DNA of 64,000 bases from JACRLW01 sp050181465 (lineage in GTDB: Bacteria; Planctomycetota; UBA1135; UBA2386), in the NCBI GenBank assembly GCA_050181465.1, contig JBFXDD010000002.1, forward strand, positions 167,507 to 231,506, in the 5' to 3' direction. Made by a program: the position numbers and the translations under genes. This document shows positions 17,373 through 28,000 of this stretch, piece by piece. The notes beneath the pieces are model-generated. The model did no database searches. It was not told where the DNA came from and saw only the letters and a program-made list of their open reading frames with translations. Each line of letters opens with the position of its first letter. Positions within the stretch are counted from its first letter, which is position 1.

Positions 17373-18611
17373 TCAGGCGAATCGGCGCGGCGCGAACATC
17401 GCCGCGGCTTCATGGCGGGCGCGGCCGTCGACGATCTGCTCGGCGAGCGAATGGCCCGCGAGGAACGCGAAGCTCAGTCCGTAGCCGTTGAAGCCCAAGA
17501 GTGCGAACTCTCCGGGGCGACCCGGCAGTGCGCCAAGGAGCGGGAGACCGTCGGAGGTGCCGGCCATGATCCCGGTCCAAACGTGCGGAAAGGATCGACC
17601 GGCGAGTGCTGGGAAGTGCCGTCCGACGTAGTCGAGGAGCCGCTCGCTGACCCTCGGCTCGAAACTGCGGTCGTCCAAGATCCCCAACTGTTCCCCGGGC
17701 ACACTCCATCGCATGCCGCCGACCACGAAGCGGCGGTCGTGCATGCGGAAGTACTCGTAGCAGAAGTTGCTCGACATGGCGTAGTGAGGGAAGCCTGAAG
17801 CGAGTTCGTTCGGCAGGGTCTCGGTCGCGAGGATCTGACCGCGGAAAGGGAATACTTGCGCCTTCAAGAAGCCCGAGGGGTCGAGTGTTCGGGCCAGAGT
17901 GCTGGTGCAATGGACGACGACGTCGCTCGACAATCGTCGGCCGTCGCGCAACTCGATCGACATCCGGTTGGCACTCCGCTCGTAGCGTGTGACTTCGGCC
18001 TGCTCGACGATCCGCGCACCCGCGGCGCGCGCGGCGGCTGCGAAGCCGCGAACCATCGTCACCGGCTGCACGATCGCTTCGCCGGGCAGGTGCAGCGCGC
18101 CGAAGAAGCCCCGCGAGTGCGGCAGTTCCGCGCGTGCGGCGTCGGCGTCGAGCAAGCGATGCTCGATCCCGTCTTCGGCGAGCAGGGCGGACGCTTCGCT
18201 CAACTCCGCGAGTTCGTGCGCGGTCTCGGCCAGGCGTAGGCCGCCGCTCGCTCGCAGATCGCAAGGGATCTGCGAGCGCTCGATCTCGGACTTCATGCGC
18301 GCATTGTTGTCGCGAATGTACTCCCACAGGATGCGCGCGCGCTCGCGGCCGAACTGCCCGACGATCCGGTTGTAGTGCTCGCCGAGTCCCAGAAGCATCT
18401 GGCCGTCGTTGCGGCCGCTTGCGCGCGACGCGACTTGCCCGGCTTCGAGGAGCACCGTTGCGACGCCCGCACGGGCGAGCGCCAGTGCCGTCGAGACTCC
18501 GGCGATCCCACCGCCGAAGATCGCGACCTCGCACGGTTCCTCCAGCGGACGCGGTTCGGTTGGGAGCGTCGGGGCCTCGGTCAGCCAGAGCGATTCGGTC
18601 ATGGGCGCCAT
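17373..18611 (-). CDS. FAD-dependent amino acid/amine oxidoreductase (DAO family)
   Basis: 412 residues. The N-terminal dinucleotide-binding motif VAIFGGGIAGVSTALALARAG (FAD ADP-binding), followed by LLEAGQVASRASGRNDG, and the C-terminal GIMAGTSDGLPLLGALPG with LGFNGYGLSFAFLAGHSLAE place it in the DAO family near gamma-glutamylputrescine oxidase-like enzymes. It would oxidise a primary or secondary amine or an amino acid with FAD; the substrate is not known. It probably forms an operon with the downstream membrane protein gene. Confidence 0.88.
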   Translation of the reverse strand: MAPMTESLWLTEAPTLPTEPRPLEEPCEVAIFGGGIAGVSTALALARAGVATVLLEAGQVASRASGRNDGQMLLGLGEHYNRIVGQFGRERARILWEYIRDNNARMKSEIERSQIPCDLRASGGLRLAETAHELAELSEASALLAEDGIEHRLLDADAARAELPHSRGFFGALHLPGEAIVQPVTMVRGFAAAARAAGARIVEQAEVTRYERSANRMSIELRDGRRLSSDVVVHCTSTLARTLDPSGFLKAQVFPFRGQILATETLPNELASGFPHYAMSSNFCYEYFRMHDRRFVVGGMRWSVPGEQLGILDDRSFEPRVSERLLDYVGRHFPALAGRSFPHVWTGIMAGTSDGLPLLGALPGRPGEFALLGFNGYGLSFAFLAGHSLAEQIVDGRARHEAAAMFAPRRFA

Positions 18612-18727
18612 CGAACCGCGTTCGTCGGGTCCCGTCGATGGCGTGGGCTGCCGGCCTGTGGCGTCCGTGGACGTTCGAGCACGGGCTCGCGCTCCTGCGC
18701 AGGGTTGGGTAGTCCTTGGCGCCCGTC

Positions 18728-19320
18728 ATGCCCGATCCCGCAGACGAAGCCGTCCTGGATGATCTCTTCGAGCGTGCGATCACCGCGCGTTCGAACGGCA
18801 CTCCGCTGGATCTCGACAGCATCCTGGTCGGTCGCGAACAGCTTCGGGAAAGCGGCGCGATCGGTGCTCGAACTCGCCGCCGACGCCGACCGGTCCGGAG
18901 CGGCGCAGAGGGATGGGAGTCGTCTACCGGGCACGGCAGACGACCTTGCGCCGGGAGGTGGCGATCAAGGTCCTCGCGCCGTCGCCGTCGACGTCCCCGA
19001 CGAGTCGCGATCGCTTCGAACTCAAAACGCGTGCTCTCGTCCGGGTTCGCCACCCGCGCATCGTGGCGGTGTTCGACATCCTTGTCGACAAGCCCGGCGA
19101 AGCGCGAAGTCGGATCCGCCGTGCGGTCGGACTTCGGGCTCGTTCGCGGCGAGGTCGACAAGATACACACCGAGATCGGGGTGTTCGTCGGCACGAGGAT
19201 CTTCGCCGCGCCGCTCAGTTGCGCGGCGCACATGACGAGATCGGCCCCGGGACCGATGCCTATTCGCTGGCTGTCACCCGCCGCCAACGGCGTGCCGACG
19301 AGACGGGGGACGGCATCGAC
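18728..19320 (+). pseudogene. Degraded Ser/Thr protein kinase gene
   Basis: Pieces of a planctomycete-type Ser/Thr kinase are scattered over different frames. An N-terminal leader (PADEAVLDDLFERAITARS, DLDSILVGREQLRES) is in one frame from the ATG at 18728. A helix (AARSVLELAADADRSG) follows in a second frame. The N-lobe MGVVYRARQTTLRREVAIKV and RVRHPRIVAVFDI lie in a third frame from 18913. Near 19190-19275 activation-segment and subdomain IX remnants appear (FAAP, then QLRGAHDEIGPGTDAYSLAV). The glycine loop and the catalytic HRD-DFG region are missing. Frameshifts plus internal deletions mean this is not functional. Confidence 0.75.
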
Positions 19321-19339
19321 GTGAACCCGGTCGCTGTTC

Positions 19340-20725
19340 TCAGTCGGTACGCAGCAGCGGGTGAGTGGCGAGTGCTCCGCTTCGCAACTCGACTACGACG
19401 AGCACCGGCGCGGGTACCGTCGAGGGTGCCGCGGGTAGCTTCCCGCGCAGCACGAGGCGATCGCGCGCGGGGATCACCTGTTCGAGTACGTCGATTCCGA
19501 GGTCGACCTGCCAGATGGTCTTGCCGTCGAGATCGAGGCGACTGAGGCTCACGTTACTCTGTGGGAACCAGCGCGGTTCGTGGAGGCAAAGCACGCTGCG
19601 CGGTTCGTCGAGGATCAGCAAGGTACCGTCGGTCGCGGCACGCACGAAGCCGGCGCGGAACATCGGCTCGCCGACGCATTCCTTCAGACTCGCGACCGTA
19701 GTGCGCGCGTTCGACTCGACGACCTCCGCGAGAACCGGCCGAACGGGTTCGCGGCTGCGACTCGCGTCGAGCACCTCGCGGATGGAGCCGCCGATGCGAT
19801 GTTCGCGCGCCAGCGTCGCTGGATCGCCCAGCAACATCACTCGCGTTGGTGAGACCCTTCCGCCGCTCGCGAGTTGCGCGAGGAGTGCGCGGTCGGCACT
19901 GCGCATCGCCGCGAGCGGCGACGCGCTCGCCGGACGACCGGCGTCGATCCGTGCGCGTAGCGCTTCGGACTCTTCGCCGCGCGCGATGCGTCCGCTGCGG
20001 ACTTCGATCGCGCCGAGTTCAGGGGCCTGGAACAGAACCCAATCGCCGTCGGCGCCGAGCAACCGAGACAACGACAGTGCGCCGCCGGTGTGTCCGCCAC
20101 CGATCTCGTGGTAGCGCGGCTGGACGGTCCCACTCAGGTCGTGAAGTAGGATGCCGATCGAGTAGCGGTCCTTCGAAGCGTCGCGGTGGAGGCTCGGGAC
20201 GTACGGTTCGAGCCGTTGGATCAGGGTCGCGACGATGTCGCCTGCTCGTGCGCTGTCGCCGATCGGCGTTCCGGTGGTGGAGATCGAGAACATGGACTTC
20301 GCGAGCCAGACAACGGTGGCGGCGACGGCCACGAGGATTGCCACGACCATGGCCATCTTGCGGCGCAAGCTCGTCAGCCGGTGCACCATCGCCGCCGCTG
20401 ACGTCGAGGCGGCCGGCTGCGGCGTCGGTGCCGCACCGTCCAAGACCAGATTGAGCCAACCGACCGCTTCGTCCATCTCGGCACGACAACCCGGCGCGCG
20501 TTGCCGAATGCACTCGCTTCCGACGCGGGCGATGATCTCCTCGCGTCGTCCGAGGGCCCATCGGTGATCGCGCTCCCAGTCGCTGCGCGTCCCCATCCGC
20601 ACACTGGCGACGACGTCGCCGCCACCGATCTCCTTGTAGAACGACAGCGTGCCGTGTTCGTCGCGATAGTGGACGGTGCCCTCGCGCCCGCGCTCTTCGA
20701 CCCGAACTTGCCAGCGTTGACTCAC
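19340..20725 (-). CDS. Hypothetical single-pass membrane protein
   Basis: 461 residues from the GTG at 20725 (VSQRWQVRVEERG). About 130 cytoplasmic residues, including WERDHRWALGRREEIIARVG, precede a transmembrane helix (MAMVVAILVAVAATVVWLA). The roughly 300-residue outer part has strand-rich stretches (LSRLDLDGKTIWQVDLGIDV) reminiscent of a propeller blade. No catalytic motif is seen. It lies opposite and just beyond the kinase pseudogene, and may once have worked with it; that is speculation. Confidence 0.65.
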   Translation of the reverse strand: MSQRWQVRVEERGREGTVHYRDEHGTLSFYKEIGGGDVVASVRMGTRSDWERDHRWALGRREEIIARVGSECIRQRAPGCRAEMDEAVGWLNLVLDGAAPTPQPAASTSAAAMVHRLTSLRRKMAMVVAILVAVAATVVWLAKSMFSISTTGTPIGDSARAGDIVATLIQRLEPYVPSLHRDASKDRYSIGILLHDLSGTVQPRYHEIGGGHTGGALSLSRLLGADGDWVLFQAPELGAIEVRSGRIARGEESEALRARIDAGRPASASPLAAMRSADRALLAQLASGGRVSPTRVMLLGDPATLAREHRIGGSIREVLDASRSREPVRPVLAEVVESNARTTVASLKECVGEPMFRAGFVRAATDGTLLILDEPRSVLCLHEPRWFPQSNVSLSRLDLDGKTIWQVDLGIDVLEQVIPARDRLVLRGKLPAAPSTVPAPVLVVVELRSGALATHPLLRTD

Positions 20726-20909
20726 GACCGACCTCGGGGGGGACGGACGGTCGCCCGACTCGGGGCGGGTTCGATCGGTTGGCAGGAGGCGGTCACGGCT
20801 TGGGTCATCCGGAGAACGGTCGATTCGTGGCACAGAATCCGGCCGACCCGCGCACCGCCCCCCAGTTCCCGCCTTGCATCGCGCGACGCTTCGCGTAACC
20901 ACAGCACCC

Positions 20910-21686
20910 ATGCGCTGCATGAGCTGGAACGTGAACGGACTGCGAGCCGTGCTCGGCAAGGGCTTCGCTCAGTGGCTCGCCGACACGCCGGTCGACGTGC
21001 TCTGCCTTCAGGAGACCCGCGCCCTGCCGAGTGACCTGCCGGATGAGGAGTTCCTGCCGCCGGGATTCACGCTGCGGATGCTGCCCGCGAAGAAGAAGGG
21101 TTACAGCGGGGTCGCGATCGCGACCCGCGTGCGGCCGGACGAATGGCTGGAAGGGCTCGACGTCGCGGAGTTCGACAAGGAGGGCCGCTTCCTGGCGGCT
21201 CGCTACGGCGAGGTGGTGGTGGCATCCGCGTACTTTCCCAACAGCCAGGGCGTTGGACTCCGTCTGGACTACCGGCTGGGCTTCGGCGCTGCGGTGCGCG
21301 CCAAGCTGAAAGCGTGGCGTGCCCGAGGTTGGCACGTCGTGCTCGCCGGTGACTACAACGTCGCCCACCAGCCGATCGACCTCGCTCGACCGAAGGAGAA
21401 CGAGAAGCAGGCCGGTTATCTGCCGGCGGAGCGCGCGTGGATGACCGAGTTCCTCGGTGATGGATTCGTCGACACCTGGCGTCGCCAGCATCCCACGGAG
21501 GTGGGTTACTCGTGGTGGAGCCAGCGCGGCGGAGCGCGCGCTCGCAACGTGGGTTGGCGACTCGACTACCTGTGCGTCGACGAGGCGCTCTGGCCCGCTG
21601 TCGAATCGAGCAGTCTGCATCCTCAGGTGACCGGCTCGGATCACTGCCCGGTCGGGCTCGTGCTGGAGGGCGTTCCGCGCCGATGA
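20910..21686 (+). CDS. xth: Exodeoxyribonuclease III (AP endonuclease)
   Basis: 258 residues from the ATG at 20910, the usual family length. Base-excision repair nuclease of the endonuclease/exonuclease/phosphatase fold. Motifs in order: MSWNVNGLRA, VLCLQETRA with the metal-binding Glu, YSGVAIATR, ASAYFPNSQ, VLAGDYNVAH, GWRLDYLCV and GSDHCPVGL with the catalytic His. It acts on abasic sites in DNA in the cytoplasm. A longer start at 20874 is less likely because it adds no conserved sequence. Confidence 0.93.
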   Translation: MRCMSWNVNGLRAVLGKGFAQWLADTPVDVLCLQETRALPSDLPDEEFLPPGFTLRMLPAKKKGYSGVAIATRVRPDEWLEGLDVAEFDKEGRFLAARYGEVVVASAYFPNSQGVGLRLDYRLGFGAAVRAKLKAWRARGWHVVLAGDYNVAHQPIDLARPKENEKQAGYLPAERAWMTEFLGDGFVDTWRRQHPTEVGYSWWSQRGGARARNVGWRLDYLCVDEALWPAVESSSLHPQVTGSDHCPVGLVLEGVPRR

Positions 21687-21722
21687 AGCGATCGGTCCAC
21701 CGCTCGCGATCGCAGCCCATTC

Positions 21723-22952
21723 ATGCGTTTCTGCATACACGCCCACCCGACCGATCTCGTCGCCCTCGGTGAAGGCGGCGGGCACGCGCGGCTGGCAGGA
21801 CTCGGGTTCCAGGAGTTGACCATCGAGCTGTGTGACGACGGCTTCGAGCGGATCCCCTCGCACGCGGCTGCCTCCCCGCGCGGGAGTTCCGCCGGCGAGT
21901 TGTGGTTCCGGCCCAGCGGTGATTACCAGGCCCTTCGGCCCAAGGTCGCGCAGGATGCCCCGCCCGAGGAACTCGACCTCTTCGCGAAGCATGCCGACCA
22001 GTGCCGCGAGCACGGACTCTCTGCGCGCGCGCTCCTGCGACCGCTGACGAGTGCCGCGCACGCACAGAACGAACCTCGATTCGCGGTGGTCGATGCATTG
22101 GGCCGACGCCACGCCAGTCGACTGTGTCCGAGCCACCCGGCCGTCTTCGACTACGCGCGCTGGCTCGTCGCCGATGTCGCCGAGCAGACCGGGCTCGAGA
22201 CGCTCGAACTCGCCGGACTCGGCTTCCCCGGCCCAGAATTCGGACCGACCAAACTCCGCACGGCCGATCGCGTCGATCCCGCGGTGGCGTTCCTCCTCTC
22301 GGTCTGTTTCTGCGCCGAGTGTGCAGCTTCGATGGAGCGAACGGGGATCGGCAGCGCGTCTCTGCGAAAGAAGGTCGTCCGCCTCATCCACGAGCGACTG
22401 AGTACTCGCGACGTCTTGGCGCCTCGCCCCTCGTTGTCCATCGAAGAGCACTTCCGAACTCTCGAGACGGAACTCGGCCACGCCGGCATGTTCGCGATCT
22501 GGAGTCATCGGCTCGGGACCTACCTGAGGCTGCTGAAGGCGTTCCGCAGCGAGATCGCGGGTCGCACGCGCCTGGCCGTCCATGTCCACTTCCACTCGCT
22601 GTTCGCCGGAGACGGACTCGGCGCACCGCTGCCGGCGCTGCATGGTCACGCCGACGAGTGGATCGTGGCGAACTTCGAGGAGACCCCGCAGGCCCTCGCC
22701 CAGGCGTGGCGCAGCGAGAGCTTGCGTGGGCGACCGGTGCGCGCGGGCATCACGCCGCATCCGCCGTGGTATCGATCGACCGATGACGTCTACCTGGCAC
22801 GGACCGCGGTCGAGGAAGCCGGCGGTGCCGGCTTGGTGGTCCGTTCGCTCGGTCTCCTGCCCTGGCCGACCCTCGAGCGCGTGGCGGCGATCCTTCGCGA
22901 CGCCAGCGGCGTGCGCAAGGGTGTGAAGCCGCGGCCCCCTGCTCGCCGCTGA
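21723..22952 (+). CDS. Hypothetical protein, TIM-barrel-like
   Basis: 409 residues and no signal peptide. The alternation of strands and helices (FCIHAHPTDLVALGEGG, QELTIELCDDGFERI, LETLELAGLGFPGPEFG, RLAVHVHFHSLFAGDGLG, ADEWIVANFEETPQ, VRAGITPHPPW) suggests a barrel of the kind found in glycoside hydrolases and other sugar-active enzymes. A Cys pair (CFCAEC) stands near residue 198. I do not recognise the family and cannot name catalytic residues. It follows xth by 36 bases on the same strand. Confidence 0.65.
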   Translation: MRFCIHAHPTDLVALGEGGGHARLAGLGFQELTIELCDDGFERIPSHAAASPRGSSAGELWFRPSGDYQALRPKVAQDAPPEELDLFAKHADQCREHGLSARALLRPLTSAAHAQNEPRFAVVDALGRRHASRLCPSHPAVFDYARWLVADVAEQTGLETLELAGLGFPGPEFGPTKLRTADRVDPAVAFLLSVCFCAECAASMERTGIGSASLRKKVVRLIHERLSTRDVLAPRPSLSIEEHFRTLETELGHAGMFAIWSHRLGTYLRLLKAFRSEIAGRTRLAVHVHFHSLFAGDGLGAPLPALHGHADEWIVANFEETPQALAQAWRSESLRGRPVRAGITPHPPWYRSTDDVYLARTAVEEAGGAGLVVRSLGLLPWPTLERVAAILRDASGVRKGVKPRPPARR

Positions 22953-23072
22953 GTTGGCACAGGGTTTGCCGGCGCTGCGGCCCGGATCCGCCGGAAGAAC
23001 TCGACGCTTACCCTGGTCGAAGTGCCCCGGTTGGCCGATCCGTCCTGACCAAGTTCCGCGAACCAAACGCCG

Positions 23073-23753
23073 ATGCAACTTCGCCGCCTCGCTCTTCTCG
23101 CCCTTCCTTGCGCAATGCTCCTGCCGGCCTGTGCCACGACGAAGCCGCGCCCGTACCAGGAGCGACTCGATGAGTTCATGCGGCCGTGGGAGGAGCTCAA
23201 GCGCCAGAAGGCCGAGTTGTGGCGACAGGGTTGGGAGTCGCAGGAGTTCAAGTTCGACGCGGGGACCGTCACCGTGAGTCACTGGGAGCTGACCGGTGTG
23301 CCGGGCGACGTCTACCTGCAGGCCCGTTTGACCTACCGCAACACCACGGATCGCGTGATGCACACCGCATTCGTCTGGGTGGACGTGCTGGACGCCGACG
23401 AGAACGTGGTCGGCTCGGCCGCCGCCCGTCTGTTCAACCCCGTCGGCTACCCCTTCTGGCCGGGCGACTCCTACACGACGGTGATCCGTACCGCGACCAA
23501 CGACGCACACCTCGATCCTCGCGGCTGGAACTGGACGATCGCGTGTGAAGGTCAGATCGAGAGCGACCCGGGCACGCGACCCGTCATCATCGATCGCGAT
23601 CTCGAGGAACGCCGCGCGGCGCTCGCATCGCGACCGTCCTGGTATCGCGGCGCCGGCTACAAGGGCGCGCCGCTCGTGCCGACCTTCGGCGGCGGCAGCC
23701 TGCCCGCGGGTCTCGAAGGCCTGCACGTGCCGGGCAACAATCATTGGCGCTGA
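23073..23753 (+). CDS. Lipoprotein with DUF1425-like beta-sandwich
   Basis: 226 residues. The signal peptide ends in the lipobox LLPAC at residues 17-21, so the mature protein should be lipid-anchored. The body reads LTYRNTTDRVMHTAFVWVDVLDADENVVGS, then FWPGDSYTTVIRTATNDAH. This is the YcfL/DUF1425 layout of a small immunoglobulin-like domain in putative periplasmic lipoproteins. The C-terminal 50 residues are rich in Gly, Pro and Arg. The role is unknown. Confidence 0.75.
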   Translation: MQLRRLALLALPCAMLLPACATTKPRPYQERLDEFMRPWEELKRQKAELWRQGWESQEFKFDAGTVTVSHWELTGVPGDVYLQARLTYRNTTDRVMHTAFVWVDVLDADENVVGSAAARLFNPVGYPFWPGDSYTTVIRTATNDAHLDPRGWNWTIACEGQIESDPGTRPVIIDRDLEERRAALASRPSWYRGAGYKGAPLVPTFGGGSLPAGLEGLHVPGNNHWR

Positions 23754-23799
23754 GGCCTCGCAGGTGTCCTCGCGGCAAGACACCGCGAGTGGGGCCCGG

Positions 23800-24963
23800 T
23801 CAGCGCGAGCAGCCGTCGGCGAGGGCGAGATAGCCGGGGAAGCTACGTCCCTCTGCGCACAACACGCACTGCGGGTCCGGGGCCTGTTCGAACTCGAGGA
23901 AGCGAGCGGCGAGGGCGTCGTACCACACCATCCGACCCACTAGGGGTTCCCCGATCCCGAGGATGAGCTTGATCGTCTCGACCGCTTGCAGCGTGCCGAT
24001 GACGCCCGGAAGGACGCCGAGTACGCCCGCTTCGGCGCAGTTGGGTGCGAGTTCGGGCGGCGGCGGTGCGGGGAACAGACAGCGGTAGCAGGGTCCGCGT
24101 CGCGTAGGGCAGGCCGGCCAGAAGGTGCTGACCTGTCCTTCGAAACGATGGATCGCGCCGTGGACGTTGGGGATGCCCAGCCGCACGCACGCATCGTTCA
24201 CGAGGTAGCGCGTGGCGAAGTTGTCGGTGCCGTCGAGCACGACGTCGCACCCGCGCAGCAGGGCTTCGACGTTGTCCGGTGCCAAACGGACGCGCAGCGG
24301 CTCGACCTCGATCGATGGATTCAACGCCGACAACGTGCGCGCCGCGGAATCGACCTTGGGCTGGCCGACGCGGTCATCGGCGTGCAGGATCTGCCGTTGC
24401 AGGTTGCTTCGATCCACCACGTCGAAGTCGACCACCCGCAGACGACCGATCCCGGCCGCGGCGAGGTAGAGCGCCGCGGGTGACCCGAGCCCGCCCGCAC
24501 CGACGATCAGCACGCGAGAATCGAGCAGGCGGCGTTGTCCGGCTTCGCCCACGCCGGGCACGCGGAGGTGCCGACTGTAACGCTCGCGATCGCGCTCGGA
24601 CATCGCTCTCTGGACGTCGACCGGGAGTCCTGCGGCCTGCCAGCCGACGAAGCCGCCGGCGAGGGAGCGAACATCCCGGTAGCCGAGTTGGCGCAGGCCG
24701 TCGGCGGCGAACAGCGAGCGCAGTCCGGTCTGGCAACTCACCACGACCGTGCGATCGAGATCGGCTGCGTGCTCTTCGATGCGCAACTCGAGGAAACCCC
24801 GCGGCAGGTGCACGGCACCAGACGGCATCCCGGCGAGGAGCTCCTCCGCGTCGCGGACGTCGATGAGCAGGGCGCCTTGGGCCAGCAGTGCGGCCGCCTC
24901 GGCGGGCTGGACTTGCGGAATGGACTCGCGGAGCCCGTCGATGCGGGCTTGTCGACGGCTCAT
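23800..24963 (-). CDS. Rhodanese-ThiF/MoeB adenylyltransferase fusion
   Basis: 387 residues from the ATG at 24963. Residues 10-115 are a rhodanese domain (LLIDVRDAEELLAGMPSGAV, VVVSCQTGLRS with the active Cys, LAGGFVGWQAAGLPV). Residues 125-387 are an E1-like ThiF/MoeB domain (YSRHLRVPGVGEAGQRRLL, VLIVGAGGLGSPAALYL, VVDFDVVDRSNLQRQILH, DGTDNFATRYLVNDAC) with two cysteine pairs for zinc (CYRC, CVLC). Such proteins activate a ubiquitin-like sulfur carrier for molybdopterin, thiamine or thiolated tRNA. In the familiar MoeB/Uba4 fusions rhodanese is C-terminal; here it is N-terminal. It starts divergently from the sigma-factor fusion gene. Confidence 0.88.
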   Translation of the reverse strand: MSRRQARIDGLRESIPQVQPAEAAALLAQGALLIDVRDAEELLAGMPSGAVHLPRGFLELRIEEHAADLDRTVVVSCQTGLRSLFAADGLRQLGYRDVRSLAGGFVGWQAAGLPVDVQRAMSERDRERYSRHLRVPGVGEAGQRRLLDSRVLIVGAGGLGSPAALYLAAAGIGRLRVVDFDVVDRSNLQRQILHADDRVGQPKVDSAARTLSALNPSIEVEPLRVRLAPDNVEALLRGCDVVLDGTDNFATRYLVNDACVRLGIPNVHGAIHRFEGQVSTFWPACPTRRGPCYRCLFPAPPPPELAPNCAEAGVLGVLPGVIGTLQAVETIKLILGIGEPLVGRMVWYDALAARFLEFEQAPDPQCVLCAEGRSFPGYLALADGCSR

Positions 24964-25021
24964 GACGGCCGCAGACAATATCCTGAACCGGATCCGCGCA
25001 GTGCGGTGTCTCCTGCGTGCC

Positions 25022-28000
25022 ATGACCAGCACGACCCCCGTCCTGGGTGATCTCGACGTCCTCGCCGCGCAGGAACCCTTCGTTCGCGCGCTCGCGAAGA
25101 GCCTGTTGTTCGATGATTCCCAGGTCGACGACGTGGTCCAGGAGACCTGGATCGAAGCCCTCCGGCGGGGGATTCCCGCCGGTGCGGGGGCGCGAAGCTG
25201 GCTGTCGCGCGTGGTTCGTTCCCGGGCGCTGAACGCTCTTCGCGGGCGGCGGCGGCGGCAGCACCGCGAGAGTGCGGCAGCGCGTCCGGAGGCATTGCCT
25301 TCCGCTGCCGACATTCTCTCGCGAAACGAGCAACGGCAGCGGGTGATCGCGGCCGTCGCTGCGCTCGCCGAACCCTATCGAAGTGCGATTCTGCTGCGCT
25401 ACTTCGAGGGCTTGGAGCCGCGTGCCATCGCGCAGCGACTCGAGCAGCCGATCGACACCGTGAACACGCGACTACGTCGCGCGCGCACGCTGTTGCGGGA
25501 GCGACTCGATGCCGAGAGCGGCGGCGATCGACGGGCGTGGATGCTCGCGCTCGTGCCGATCGCCGCGTCACGCGGAGTCGCACGCGGTGCAGTCATGGCG
25601 AAGGTCTTCGGATTCCTCGCACTGCTGAGCGCCATGAAACCACTGCTGTTCCTCGTCGCAGCGAGCTTGCTCGCACTCCTGCTCGCGCGCAACCTCAGCG
25701 CACCGAGCGATCCCGAGCGCAACCAGATACCGCCGGTCGTGACGCAGTCCGCGACCGATCGGGTCGCTGCCGTGCCGGATGGGTCGGCCGAGGATCGCTC
25801 GTCGACGACGACCGGCGATGCGCGCATCGCTGCCCCGGCGATCCGCTCCCGCCGCGACGGGGGACTCGGCCCCGATCAGCTAGCCGGACTGACCGGCATC
25901 CTGGTCAGTCCAGAGGGTACGGTGTTGCCGGCGCGTCGCTGTCGGTTGCTGTCACTCGATCCCTTGCAGTGTCATCCCGGCGCCTTCGAGCCCGATCACC
26001 AAGCGATCGGCGCGGCGTTTTCTGCGCTGGAGGTGGAGACCGACGAGCAAGGGCGATTCCGCTTCGAGTCGATTCCCGCCGGACAGTCGCACGCGCTGTG
26101 GCTCGGCCACGGCGGCCCGCATGCGACGTTGCGTCCGCTCGGCTTCGCGCTGCGCGCTGGCGAGCTCGTCGATCTCGGGATCGTGGCACTGGCGGTCCGC
26201 GGCGCGGTCGTAGGTCGCGTCGTGAGTGAAGACGGCGCTCCGATCGAAGGCGCGCTCGTCCGCGCGGTCGACATTCCCGGAGCACTGCTGGGACTTGCGC
26301 CGATCGATCGCCTGGAAGCCGGCGGCGCCCTCTTGTGCGCTTTCCCTGATCCGAAGGAGATTCTCACCGCGCCGAACACGGCGGCGGTCTTCGCCGAACG
26401 CATGCGTCGCTTCCTCGGGCGCGACGTGCCGACCGCCGACGCCGACGCGCCGCTCTGCGTGCTGCCGTTTCCGGGTTGGTTCGACGCGGCGCTCGCGGCC
26501 TTGCCGATCCCCTCGGCGACGACCGACGCCGACGGACGCTTTCGCATCGAAGGCCTGGTCGATGGGGAACACGCGCTGCTCGTCGCGGCGGACGGCTACG
26601 CGCGTCATATCGAACCGCGGGTCGTCATCCAGCACGGTGAGTTGCGCGATCGCGGCCCGATCCGGCTCGCGAGCGGCGACACCTTCACCGCGCGAGTGAT
26701 CGATGCGAGCGGCGAGCCGGTGGTCGGCGCCGAGGTTCGAGTCGCGGTGCGGCCACGGGTCGGACTCACGGGCATCTTGTTCGCGTCTGCGCCGGTGCGC
26801 ACCGAGGCCACGGGCCGAGCGGTCTTCGCGAACCTGCCGCGCAGCGACCTCGTCGTTGCCGTGCGGGCGTCGGTCGGTCACCCATGGCACGTGGAAGCGG
26901 AGGTGGCGAGTGACGAGGACTTCGACATCACGCTCCCGAACCCGATCGCCGCACACCTGAAGTTGGTGCGCGACTCGGCGCCGTTCGTCGGCGCCGTCGA
27001 GGTCGTCGTGCGTGCGGGTCCGCCGATGGGGGAGGTGACTGCCGCGGGACTGGTGCCGACGATCGACGTGCGTCTCGAAGCCGTCACCGGCGAGCCCGGG
27101 GAATATCACCTGCATGACCTGACGCCGGGCGTCTACACGGTGGACGTGCTCGCCGAGCACTGTGCGCTCGCGCAAGCCGTGCTGTGGGTGGACCCCTCAC
27201 GGCCGTCGGTGACGACGACGATCGACCTCGGCGTCGGCCATGCGCTCGAGGTGAGCGTCGTGGATGCGAGCGGTCGCGCGCTGTCGGGTTGTGACGTCTG
27301 GGTGTTCCCGAGTGCCGACGAGTCGGCTGCCTATGCGCGATCGATCCTGTTCGCCTACGGCGGCTTCCGGGCCTGGGACCGTTTGGGTCGCGGCGGTCGA
27401 CGGACCGACGGCGATGGTCGCGTGCGGATCGAACACCTGCCGGCGGGATCGGCTGCGGTGCTCGTGCGGCATCGCGGACTCGGTACGCGCAGTGAGCGAG
27501 TCGACGTCGCCGCCGGGGAGCTTCGCGTGGTGCTGCGCGAAGCCGGCTCCGTGCGCGGCATCGTGACGGACTCCGGCCGCCGACCGGAACCAGGTCGCGT
27601 GGTGCTGACTCGCCGGCCGATCGTCGAACCGACTGCCGTCGCCTTCCCGGTGGCGAATGCGAGTGTGCGCTTGGACGCGGACGGGCGCTTCGCGGTGGAT
27701 GGTCTCACACCCGGAGAGTGGGAATTCCACGCTGAGCGTGCGGAATCGCCGGAGCATGAGAGCTTCGGGCGAATGCTGCGCGGAGCCGAGCCGATCGCCT
27801 TTTCCTTCGGCCAAGGCTCGGGGCGTTCGATTCGTGTAGCGGTGGAGAGTGGCGTCGTGCATGAAGTCGCGATCGACGTCGATCCTCTGCATGCCGGCGC
27901 GACGGAGGCCGTCGCGCGCGTGTTCGGCACCGTCACGATGGACGGCGCGCCGGTGGTCGGACAAACGCTACGTTCTCGCGCAGCGCTCGGCGGGTGGCGC

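Noticed and set aside
20805..23783. A 992-codon open frame on the minus strand
   Set aside because: It runs antisense through xth, the barrel-like gene and the lipoprotein gene, all with clear motifs on the plus strand. High GC content produces such long antisense frames.
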